Shown piece after piece: positions 28,212 through 35,380 of a DNA stretch of 64,000 nt; within the stretch, counting starts at the first letter, position 1, and each line of letters opens with the position of its first letter. The position numbers and the translations under genes are program-made. The DNA is from Mucilaginibacter limnophilus (lineage in GTDB: Bacteria > Bacteroidota > Bacteroidia > Sphingobacteriales > Sphingobacteriaceae). The stretch spans positions 124,001 through 188,000 of the forward strand of contig NZ_SACK01000008.1 in NCBI RefSeq assembly GCF_004005815.1, read 5' to 3'. The notes beneath the pieces are model-generated. The model did not search any database. It saw only the letters and a program-made list of their open reading frames with translations, and was not told the DNA's origin.

Positions 28212-28793
28212 CTCCCCAAGGCGCTCAAGGCAGGTATCCCCTCACAATTGTTATTGAACCGTCCCGACATCAGGCGGGCCGGGTTTAAACTACGTGCGAT
28301 GAATGCAGATATTAAAGCGGTACGCGCAGCTTTCTTCCCCTCGCTGACGTTGTCGGACTGAATGCATTCAGTACTTCTTTACTTTTTAATCCAGGCTCAC
28401 TTAGCTACGGGCTCCTGGGCGGATTAACAGCCCCGCTGTTTAACCGCAGGCGGTTGAAAGCAGACCAGGAACGAACAGTTGCCGAAAGCCGCCAGGCGCT
28501 GTATAGTTATCGCAAGACGGTATTAAGCAGTTTCCAGGAAGTAAGCAACAGTCTAAAAAGTATCGAAAACTATGAACATATGTACGCGTTGAAACAGGAG
28601 GAGGTAAAAGCATTGAATGATGCGGTCGCCGTCGCCAATGACCTTTACCTCGTTGGGCGGGCAAACTACCTGGAGATCATCACCGCACAGCGCAAGGCAC
28701 CGGACGCGGAACTGGAACTTGCGAATACGAAGAAGAATATTTATCGGGGCCATCAACCTGTACAGATCTGTTGGCGGCGGCTGGAAAAAATAA
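28212..28793 (+). pseudogene. TolC/CusC-type outer-membrane efflux protein, broken C-terminal half
   Basis: Three frames together give the second half of an OprM/CusC-like channel. 28212-28356 reads LPKALKAGIPSQLLLNRPDI and NADIKAVRAAFFPSLTLSD, then a stop. In the next frame, from about 28357, GLNAFSTSLLFNPGSLSYGL, then GGLTAPLFNRRRLKADQERT and YLEIITAQRKAPDAELELAN follow. A shift near 28748 recovers the true end, INLYRSVGGGWKK, with the stop at 28791-28793. The first half of the gene is absent, so this is a genuine remnant, not just a sequencing error. It precedes the AI-2E family gene by 24 bp. Confidence 0.85.
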
Positions 28794-28817
28794 GTCAAAA
28801 CAATTAAGGTTAACATC

Positions 28818-29849
28818 ATGAAAGACACAGAAAAGGATGGGGGCAACGACCCAGCACTGTTAGCATTCGGAAAGAAGCTGGGCCTGACCGCTCTGCTGGT
28901 GGTCGTGCTTTTGCTTGTAAGAGCGACGTTTAATGTGTTCATGATGGTGCTTGCCGCATCACTCATTGCCTTGTATTTCCATGGGCTTGCAGACATTGTC
29001 CAAAGAAGAACAAATATCGGGCGGCGCTGGAGCATGACCATCTCGGTTGCCGGGAGCTTTCTCTTGCTGCTTATCCTTCTGTTTCTTATTGGCAGCAAGG
29101 TACAGTCGCAGGTAGAAGAGCTCAGTTCGAGGTTTCCGTCCATGGTGGAAGAGGCGAAAGGACGGCTAAATGAGTCGGCCGCCGGAAGGAAGGTATTGGA
29201 GCAATTTTCGGGTGACAACGCGAAAAAGGTAGCCGGCACTGCTCAGCAATTTTTCAGCTCTACCTTCGGCGTTCTCGGCGACCTGTATGTAATTCTGTTT
29301 CTCGGGATTTTCTTTACAGCATCTCCCGGGATTTATAAAAAAGGGATCATCGCGCTGGTACCAGCGAAAGGTGAAGCCGCGGCGGAAGACATTTTAGACA
29401 AACTGGGAACCAAGTTAAAGAACTGGCTTAAGGGCAAGATCTTCGCCATGGCCGTAGTTGCGGTACTCACCGCTGTCAGCCTGGCCATTATAGGCGTTCC
29501 CATGATATTCGCGCTGGCACTGATCGCAGGTGCGCTCAACTTTATACCCAATTTCGGACCGATAATGGCGATGGTGCCGGCTGTTCTGATCGGACTTTCG
29601 CAGGGCACGGACACTGCTTTACTTATCGCCGGAATCTATGTCCTCATTCAGGTGATCGAAAGTAATTTCATTACCCCCCTGGTACAAAACAAACTGGTCA
29701 GTATTCCTCCTGCGATGATCATCGCAGGGCAGTTGATCGTAGGATCACTGACGGGCTATCTCGGGATCATTCTGGCCACGCCCTTAGTGCTTATCGTTAT
29801 GGTTTTGGTTCAGGAACTGTATGTCAAGAAGAAGCGACGTGCAGAATGA
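28818..29849 (+). CDS. AI-2E family transporter (PerM/TqsA-like)
   Basis: 343 aa, inner membrane, about eight TM helices. The family hallmarks are ALALIAGALNFIPNFGPIMA and AMVPAVLIGLSQGTDTALLI near residues 235-270, and ESNFITPLVQNKLVSIPPAM near residue 276-295. A soluble loop with QVEELSSRFPSMVEEAKGRL is between TM3 and TM4, as expected. The real substrate is not known: some members export autoinducer-2, others act in Na+ export or unknown processes. It follows the broken TolC gene and ends convergent with the YeeE pair. Confidence 0.92.
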   Translation: MKDTEKDGGNDPALLAFGKKLGLTALLVVVLLLVRATFNVFMMVLAASLIALYFHGLADIVQRRTNIGRRWSMTISVAGSFLLLLILLFLIGSKVQSQVEELSSRFPSMVEEAKGRLNESAAGRKVLEQFSGDNAKKVAGTAQQFFSSTFGVLGDLYVILFLGIFFTASPGIYKKGIIALVPAKGEAAAEDILDKLGTKLKNWLKGKIFAMAVVAVLTAVSLAIIGVPMIFALALIAGALNFIPNFGPIMAMVPAVLIGLSQGTDTALLIAGIYVLIQVIESNFITPLVQNKLVSIPPAMIIAGQLIVGSLTGYLGIILATPLVLIVMVLVQELYVKKKRRAE

Positions 29850-29914
29850 ATAACGAGTGGAATTTCCTGACGGATCACGTTATAGCATGTCGCACTGGTT
29901 AGCACCATCCTCAT

Positions 29915-29947
29915 GGTTTTTATCGTTTATGATATCCGATAAAAACC
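29915..29947. terminator. Bidirectional terminator-like hairpin
   Basis: Perfect 11-bp arms GGTTTTTATCG (29915-29925) and CGATAAAAACC (29937-29947) with an 11-base loop. It sits between the convergent AI-2E and YeeE/YedE genes. The T/A runs lie inside the arms, so termination in both directions is likely though not proven. Confidence 0.55.
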
Positions 29948-29960
29948 AATTTTCATAAGA

Positions 29961-30374
29961 TCAATGTGGAAGCCGGTGCCTGACGAGGCCGTAAACATAC
30001 GTACCCAGTAAAGCGCCGATGATCACCATAATAAAGGTAGTGTATCCATAACCAAAGTTGACGAACATAGGCCCCGGACAGGCCCCGGTTAATCCCCAGC
30101 CCAGGCCAAAAATAACACCGCCGATAATATACCTGGGCCAGCGTTTGTCCTTGTTTTGGAAATTGATCTGCTGACCTTCGGAATCTTTAAGATGAAAACG
30201 CTTGATCACGTAAACTAAAATGATACCCAGTACTACCGCTGTACCGATGACGCCGTACATTTGAAATGATTGAAAACGGAACATTTCCTGTATGCGGTAC
30301 CAGGAAGCAGCCTCGGATTTTACCATGATAATACCGAACATGATGCCGGCGAAAATAAAACGAAGTCCTTTCAT
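29961..30374 (-). CDS. YeeE/YedE-type sulfur transporter, second half (DUF6691-like)
   Basis: 137 aa with four TM helices. GVIFGLGWGLTGACPGPMFV near residues 90-110 carries the conserved Cys of the YeeE/YedE sulfur-transport family. The family is often split in two genes; this is the shorter C-terminal partner, 4 bp after the 185-aa gene. YeeE imports thiosulfate in E. coli; related pairs are thought to move reduced sulfur compounds. The exact substrate is not shown by the sequence. Confidence 0.85.
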   Translation of the reverse strand: MKGLRFIFAGIMFGIIMVKSEAASWYRIQEMFRFQSFQMYGVIGTAVVLGIILVYVIKRFHLKDSEGQQINFQNKDKRWPRYIIGGVIFGLGWGLTGACPGPMFVNFGYGYTTFIMVIIGALLGTYVYGLVRHRLPH

Positions 30375-30378
30375 AAAT

Positions 30379-30936
30379 TCAAAATATAAGGGGTAGCAAA
30401 AGGTGGGTCATGATCAGTCCACCGGCAATAAAGCCGATAACGGCCCAAAGCGATGGCAGTTGCAGGTTAGAAAGGCCGCTGATCGCATGGCCGGAAGTGC
30501 ATCCGCCGGCATACCGTGAACCAAAGCCGACTAAAAATCCCCCGCCTAAAAGGATCATCAGTCCCCTGAAGGTTAAAGCATAGTGCCAGTTAAAAATAGC
30601 GGAGGGATTAAAGTCACCGTCGTACGGAATGTGCAATAATTTTAAATCGGCCACGGTTGCAGCAGATAATTGAAGCGGCTCATGACTTTTAAAAACAGTG
30701 CCGGCTAAAAAGCCGCCTGCTACAGCGCCCAGCAAAAACAGCAGGTTCCAGCGCTGCGTTTTCCAGTCAAAATCAAAAAACTTATGCTTTTTACCAGCCC
30801 CGGCAAGTGTGCAGATGGTCCGCAGGTTTGAGGAGAAACCGAATGATTTACCGTAGTACAGCAATAGTATCATGATGAATGCGATAGCAGTTCCGGATAT
30901 GTACCATGGCCAGGGTTGTTTGAGAAGTTCGGGCAT
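30379..30936 (-). CDS. YeeE/YedE-type sulfur transporter, first half
   Basis: 185 aa, about five TM helices. The motif GFGSRYAGGCTSGHAISGLS near residue 135-155 holds the conserved Cys of the family, and GGFLAGTVF lies earlier. Together with the 137-aa gene 4 bp downstream it makes a two-gene YeeE/YedE pair for uptake of thiosulfate-like compounds. Such pairs often accompany sulfurtransferases or beta-lactamase-fold persulfide dioxygenases, but none is visible here. It is the last gene of the stress block. Confidence 0.9.
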   Translation of the reverse strand: MPELLKQPWPWYISGTAIAFIMILLLYYGKSFGFSSNLRTICTLAGAGKKHKFFDFDWKTQRWNLLFLLGAVAGGFLAGTVFKSHEPLQLSAATVADLKLLHIPYDGDFNPSAIFNWHYALTFRGLMILLGGGFLVGFGSRYAGGCTSGHAISGLSNLQLPSLWAVIGFIAGGLIMTHLLLPLIF

Positions 30937-31090
30937 CAGCGTTTGTATTCAATATAAATAAGGCAGATAGCTGCCTCTACAAAGTTCCGGAATTAAATTG
31001 AAGCATTTTTATAATACTGCCAGTCTCTCAGGCAAAAAGCGCCCCTTGTTTTTACATCCTTAAAACGATCAGCAGGCAAAACATGGGGCG

Positions 31091-31115
31091 AAAAAAGGCT
31101 CCCCGGTGGGGAGCC
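31091..31115 (-). terminator. Rho-independent terminator of the DUF932/SSB operon
   Basis: On the minus strand GGCTCCCC-ACC-GGGGAGCC (31115-31097) is followed by a run of six T (31096-31091). The stem is a perfect 8-bp hairpin with a 3-base loop. It lies 8 bp after the last small gene (31123) of the minus-strand operon. Confidence 0.9.
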
Positions 31116-31122
31116 AAAATTT

Positions 31123-31272
31123 TTAAAGTTCGACAATAACACCTGCCTGACAGTCGGCAGCTTCTGCCTCGGCTTCCGCTTTATCATCAAATATTTTATT
31201 ATTACCGTTTTCATCGGTAACGATGATGGCGTATTCCGCGCCACCATGCGTTTCTATCACTAAATAGTTCAT
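31123..31272 (-). CDS. Small hypothetical protein of the mobile-element operon
   Basis: 49 aa from the ATG at 31272 (MNYLVIETHGGAEYAIIVTD); an earlier frame from 31311 overlaps the upstream gene and is less likely. Compact, acidic, with a DDKAEAEAEAADCQ run; a two-strand plus helix fold is plausible. I do not know its function. It is the last gene of the operon, next to the terminator, and overlaps the preceding stop by 4 bp, so it is translationally coupled. Confidence 0.65.
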   Translation of the reverse strand: MNYLVIETHGGAEYAIIVTDENGNNKIFDDKAEAEAEAADCQAGVIVEL

Positions 31273-31448
31273 CCTTGTAGTTGTAATAGTTTCTGATAAA
31301 TATCTTCCCAATACGCCTTAAGCTTTTCATCAGCCTGTCTGTGTAGGGGGTCAATATGTTCGTAGTGGCGATAATCATCGGCCTGCATGATCGCCAGTTG
31401 CAGGTTCTCTATTTCGAGGTATAAACCATTGATATCGATGATTTTCAT
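31269..31448 (-). CDS. Small hypothetical protein of the mobile-element operon
   Basis: 59 aa from the ATG at 31448 (MKIIDINGLYLEIENLQLAI). Predicted helical; contains DDYRHYEHIDPLHRQADEKL and ends YQKLLQLQG. No family recognised. It sits in a chain of tightly packed, overlapping small genes downstream of DUF932, typical of the accessory stretch of Bacteroidota conjugative elements. Confidence 0.6.
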   Translation of the reverse strand: MKIIDINGLYLEIENLQLAIMQADDYRHYEHIDPLHRQADEKLKAYWEDIYQKLLQLQG

Positions 31449-31452
31449 GGCC

Positions 31453-31704
31453 TTAGAATTTGATGCAATCAAATCCCGCTACGGCTAACAGACCTAATCC
31501 TGCTAAACCGCAGCAGTTGCCGATAAAAAGTACCAGCCTTTCTAAAAATGTGATGATGACCGCTTTACCGTAACTGCTGAACTGCTGCAGTCCACCAATT
31601 CCCCTGCGGTTGAACCTGCGCCGGCCAATATGGTAGCGGATAAACAGGCAGATGGCGAACAGGAACAATCCGCAGGGAATGATGTAGCTGTGATGCGCTT
31701 TCAT
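31453..31704 (-). CDS. Small membrane protein of the mobile-element operon
   Basis: 83 aa: TM1 at about residues 7-24 (YIIPCGLFLFAICLFIRYHI), a basic loop GRRRFNRRGIGG, and TM2 at about 50-78 (ITFLERLVLFIGNCCGLAGL). I recall similar small proteins from Bacteroidota conjugative elements, sometimes labelled as transporter permeases without good reason. The function is unknown. Spacing is 1 bp to the upstream gene and 4 bp to the downstream one. Confidence 0.65.
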   Translation of the reverse strand: MKAHHSYIIPCGLFLFAICLFIRYHIGRRRFNRRGIGGLQQFSSYGKAVIITFLERLVLFIGNCCGLAGLGLLAVAGFDCIKF

Positions 31705-31705
31705 C

Positions 31706-32083
31706 TTAACCGAATAAGAGGTCTACCGCAGGTTTGAATTTCGGATCGGTATGCCTGCCGAGCGCCACGTATTGGGTCAAAGCATGCGCTGTAAAAATGG
31801 CGGTGTAGCCGTCGAATAACTGGTCAGCGAATACGTTCGGGCTCTTATGCAAGTCTTTCGGATATTTCGCCATGACCCGGTGTACTTCCCCGGCCAGATC
31901 AAACCAAAAATCGACACCGAATAACTGGTCTTTCCATTCGGCTTTAATCCGCTCTTTGTCGTTCAAAATCGTTTTGGTGAGTTCGTTGAGATACCCCAAA
32001 AATTGGGGTATCTCCTGAATCAGCAAACTGTGCAAAAGCCTTGCTTTCGCTACATTGGTCAGCATTGTTAAGGGTTGCATCAT
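31706..32083 (-). CDS. Hypothetical protein conserved beside DUF932 on conjugative elements
   Basis: 125 aa, soluble and mostly helical, with DQLFGVDFWFDLAGEVHRVM in the middle and FTAHALTQYVALGRHTDPKF near the end. No named domain. It follows the DUF932 gene directly (the stop and start are adjacent) and is part of the same operon. A double Met opens the frame (MMQPL). Confidence 0.65.
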   Translation of the reverse strand: MMQPLTMLTNVAKARLLHSLLIQEIPQFLGYLNELTKTILNDKERIKAEWKDQLFGVDFWFDLAGEVHRVMAKYPKDLHKSPNVFADQLFDGYTAIFTAHALTQYVALGRHTDPKFKPAVDLLFG

Positions 32084-33157
32084 TTAGTTTTTAAAGAGGT
32101 TCAACGCGTCTGCACCCTGACGGGCAAAGTTGCCACACAGGTCAAAGGCCACCTGCGCCCGTTGCTTTGCTGTGCCGTCCATGATGGATTTGAATTTGGC
32201 GTCGACGTCCTTGAAACCGCGGACATTCTGGTAGTAGCCGGTGATCGCGTTATAGGCCCCGAACAATGTCCCGGCAGTGGTTTCCATTTGCTGGGTGGGG
32301 TTACCCATCGCATAGGCATAGGCGTTATCTACGATGTTGGTATAGGTAGTGGAAAGCTTTTCTACCAAACCCAATTCGAGGTTGCTGATCACTTCCTTGT
32401 TGGGTGCCATAGCGACCTGTATCAATTTTTTCACCTGTGCATCGGTAATGCGCACTTTTGTCCAATGATTAAAGAGTTCTTCTAATTCCTGCCCTACAAC
32501 ATGTGAAATGCCCATTAACGTGTGCGCCTGTTTTAAACGGTCGTTTGCCGAAGCGGTGTGACGTATCTTGATGCCATTCGACTGGTTGCGGATGGCCGCG
32601 TTCAGCGTATTGTTGCAAACGATACGGACAGGGGTAAAAGCGGCGGTAATGCTGCCAAACCCATCGTGCGAAGTGGTCAGGAATAAGTATTGCTCGATCA
32701 GATCCTGCCTGCCGACCCTGATATAATCCGGTAGTTTAGCGGTAATAAAAATGCGTTCCCCTTTGCCCAAAGCTCCTGCCGTCTCATATTTGATACCGTC
32801 CCCACCCCCAACGATCGCGTCAAAGAACTGGAAGGCATCGGCGTTCTGTACCACTTCGTAGTCTTTACCGACCACGCCCAAAACAGCGTTGTTGTCATTG
32901 CGGACGGTGGCAAAGAAATTAGGGACTTCTATCTTTGGAAAGGTGATACCGTTAGCTAATTCCATTAAATCATTGCTTGAAGAATTGCTGAATAAAGGCC
33001 GCTTTTCAACGGTGTAATCCAACCCGGCATAACGGATGGCTTCCGCACTGGTCGGGTGATCTTCGACGATCTGCCCCAAGCCGTGCCATGCTTTTTCTTT
33101 TACGCTAAAAAAGCTGTGCCGCTGTGTTTGTTCGTTATAATTCAGATGGTGTGCCAT
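32084..33157 (-). CDS. DUF932 phage/plasmid-like protein (TIGR03299-like)
   Basis: 357 aa. The N-terminus (SFFSVKEKAWHGLGQIVEDH, near residues 15-34) and the segments NAVLGVVGKDYEVVQNADAF and PVRIVCNNTLNAAIRNQSNG are characteristic of the DUF932/TIGR03299 family found on phages, plasmids and integrative elements. The role is unproven; an anti-restriction or DNA-metabolism role is often guessed. It is 39 bp downstream of the SSB gene and leads the small genes that follow. Confidence 0.93.
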   Translation of the reverse strand: MAHHLNYNEQTQRHSFFSVKEKAWHGLGQIVEDHPTSAEAIRYAGLDYTVEKRPLFSNSSSNDLMELANGITFPKIEVPNFFATVRNDNNAVLGVVGKDYEVVQNADAFQFFDAIVGGGDGIKYETAGALGKGERIFITAKLPDYIRVGRQDLIEQYLFLTTSHDGFGSITAAFTPVRIVCNNTLNAAIRNQSNGIKIRHTASANDRLKQAHTLMGISHVVGQELEELFNHWTKVRITDAQVKKLIQVAMAPNKEVISNLELGLVEKLSTTYTNIVDNAYAYAMGNPTQQMETTAGTLFGAYNAITGYYQNVRGFKDVDAKFKSIMDGTAKQRAQVAFDLCGNFARQGADALNLFKN

Positions 33158-33196
33158 GACTTTAATTTTTAATGATGAATGCTGTTGGTGAGCTGT

Positions 33197-33574
33197 TCAG
33201 TTGAATTGTTCGCTTGGTTTCAGTACGCCTTTCTTACTCCTTTTTTTGGCGTGCTTGCTATCGGGTTTCGCGGATTTGGTCAACAGGTTAATTTCATCGG
33301 TACGAAACTTCAGGCTTGCCATTGGTTCGCCGTCTCTTGACACCCACGGCTCCGCAGTCATAAAGCCGGAAAGCTGCACCAGCATGCCTTTGGTTAAAAA
33401 TGGCGCGATGGCATCGGTACGCCAGTAAGTACAATCCACGAAGGCCGTCTCCTGCTTCCGCTCGCCCTGTGATCTGTAGCTGCGGTTGATCGCAACCCTG
33501 AAAACTGTGACATTTTTGTCGGCGTTTACTGCCCTTACGGTAGCATCTGCTACCAATCTTCCTGTGATTTCCAT
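33197..33574 (-). CDS. ssb: Single-stranded DNA-binding protein (element-borne)
   Basis: 125 aa from the ATG at 33574 (MEITGRLVADATVRAVNADK). One OB-fold: VFRVAINRSYRS, FVDCTYWRTDAIAPFLTKGM, VQLSGFMTAEPWVSRDGEPM. The C-terminal tail is basic (KHAKKRSKKGVLKPSEQFN) and lacks the acidic DDDIPF-like tip of housekeeping SSB. This is the short SSB typical of Bacteroidota conjugative elements, where it protects the transferred strand. The extended frame to 33991 is spurious. First gene of the minus-strand operon ending at the terminator at 31091-31115. Confidence 0.92.
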   Translation of the reverse strand: MEITGRLVADATVRAVNADKNVTVFRVAINRSYRSQGERKQETAFVDCTYWRTDAIAPFLTKGMLVQLSGFMTAEPWVSRDGEPMASLKFRTDEINLLTKSAKPDSKHAKKRSKKGVLKPSEQFN

Positions 33575-34165
33575 AACGTTTTTGTTTTTAATGAATAAAT
33601 TTTGTCCGTTATTTCTTTCCTGCTCTCCCGACTCTGCGACCCTGCCCGGGTAGTTTTTTTCAAAGAAAAAAGAGAAAAAAAGAAAGCACCAGCTGCCGGA
33701 ACGGTAAGGGACGGGAGAACTATAAGTCCCGAAGGGTGACCGGAGCGCAGCGAAGGGCATTATGCGTTCGTACGGACCGTCCGTTCCGAGCATCGCGTTC
33801 TTTTTTACTCTTGTTTCTGGGAATAACTGCTGACAGCCATGTTTACTGCAATTTCTATAAGCGTGTCCGGAGGCGGTTGCAACAAAGTGAAACGGCCGGA
33901 TCATATGCAGCAGGACGCAAGTGGTCTCCCCGGCAGGCGATGTACCGAAGCGCACGGCGGCCTTCTCTGAATAGCGTGGGCCGGCTGCCAAAAGACATTC
34001 CGGCTATCCTTATTGCGCTATTCTGCGGCTTTTTAACGATATTCCGCTTATTCCCGGCTTTCGGCAAAACGGGAACAATCAGCCGTCCGTCAGTTGCATA
34101 AAAAACAAATGTATACTGACGGGTCTGCGCTGCCGTTTACTTTATTACACCTTAACCTTAAAATC
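33575..34165. other. Intergenic region between ssb and the dehydratase gene
   Basis: 591 bp with divergent genes on both sides, so both promoters should lie here. A palindrome CGGACCGTCCG is near 33774-33784. I find no convincing TAnnTTTG box for the dehydratase. Open frames at 33736-34101 (+) and the upstream extension of ssb show no protein features, and I treat them as noise. Confidence 0.5.
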
Positions 34166-35380
34166 ATGCCCGATCACCACCTGTCCGATTTCATGATACT
34201 CCGCCAGCCTGCGGCGCCGGCCAGTGCGTACAGCCTCGATCCGGAGCAGATCCTGAGAGACGATGACTTTTTGAACGCGCTATCCGTCGCTGTCCCGCAG
34301 TTCTACGCCTCGTTGAAGGAAGGCCCCGCCGATGCCCGCGTAAGACATACGCTGCTTAAATATTATAACCGGTTCTGCTTCCGTCCGACCCCATTTGGGT
34401 TATTCTCTGCGATCACACCTACTTCGTGGCAATCGCCGAAAAGCGGGCCGGTAACCGACCATGTATTCATCCAACTTGACAATCATTTAGCCTACCAGTT
34501 GCGCGGGCTGTTGATGCCTTCACCGGCTGAGCGGCTTGAACCGAATCCCACCTTATACCAGGTGCAACAGGAGCACCGGTTCATCCGGAGCGAGACCGAT
34601 AATGAAAACGGCAGGCGGCAATACCTGCTGCAGGCCACCGACCATACGACGACTTTAAAAAGCATCCTCCGGTTTTGCGCCTCGGGGCAGACCCGGAACG
34701 CACTGTTGCAACATATCCGCCGAGTCAGCCTGTGTGATGAACCTGAGGCAAAAGAATATCTTGATTTTCTGGCGGATGCACAGGTGCTGCTGCCCGTGAA
34801 CCGTCCTAACATTACCGACAGAGATGATCTGTTGCGATTGTCCGATATGGCCGCACCCCCTGCGGAGGCATCCGCAGCTGTCCTTGCCGTACAACAGTTA
34901 CTTCAGTTCTGTGGCAAGCCCCTCCCGTATCGTACGCAACTTATAAAAGACCTTAATGAAACAGCCCAACTATTAAAGGCCGTGGAAAACCGACCGGAGC
35001 GTCCGGTGTTCAGCATCATTCGCCTACGTTCGGCCAGCGATGATCGTGAAGCCAAACCCCATAAGGAATCCCTCCACGACGGCCTGTTCGCGTTGAGTCG
35101 GTTAAGCCAGCCATCCGCCCACACCGCTTTGCAGCAGTTCATCCGCCAGTTCAACGAACGGTTCGAAGGACAGACGGTGCCATTACTCAGGGTACTAGAC
35201 CCCGAGACCGGCATTGGTTACCAGGCGCCGGAAGCAGAGAAAGGAAACGCGCTACTGGAGACGGTAATAATTGCGCCACGCCAGTTGAAGCAGGAACAGA
35301 TCAGCTGGAACACGGTACATCAAGTATTGCTGAACGCGTGGCACCGGCGGGGCCACTTGCACCGTCAACCATTGAACTGA
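34166..35380 (+). CDS. Class I lantibiotic dehydratase (LanB), N-terminal part
   Basis: 404 aa from the ATG at 34166 (MPDHHLSDFMILRQPAAPAS); TTG at 34094 and ATG at 34109 are in-frame alternatives. It holds the start of the LanB glutamylation domain, with KYYNRFCFRPTPFGLFSAIT matching the TPFGLF signature. Late in the protein VPLLRVLDPETGIGYQAPEA is also conserved. LanB uses Glu-tRNA to activate Ser/Thr of a precursor peptide. The frame ends inside the glutamylation domain, and the rest continues in the next frame after GGGG (35349-35352), where one missing G would fuse both parts into one protein of about 1,005 aa. Confidence 0.88.
   Translation: MPDHHLSDFMILRQPAAPASAYSLDPEQILRDDDFLNALSVAVPQFYASLKEGPADARVRHTLLKYYNRFCFRPTPFGLFSAITPTSWQSPKSGPVTDHVFIQLDNHLAYQLRGLLMPSPAERLEPNPTLYQVQQEHRFIRSETDNENGRRQYLLQATDHTTTLKSILRFCASGQTRNALLQHIRRVSLCDEPEAKEYLDFLADAQVLLPVNRPNITDRDDLLRLSDMAAPPAEASAAVLAVQQLLQFCGKPLPYRTQLIKDLNETAQLLKAVENRPERPVFSIIRLRSASDDREAKPHKESLHDGLFALSRLSQPSAHTALQQFIRQFNERFEGQTVPLLRVLDPETGIGYQAPEAEKGNALLETVIIAPRQLKQEQISWNTVHQVLLNAWHRRGHLHRQPLN

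Noticed and set aside
33736-34101. 121-codon plus-strand frame before the dehydratase
   Set aside because: Arg-rich, no motif, and it overlaps likely promoter DNA.
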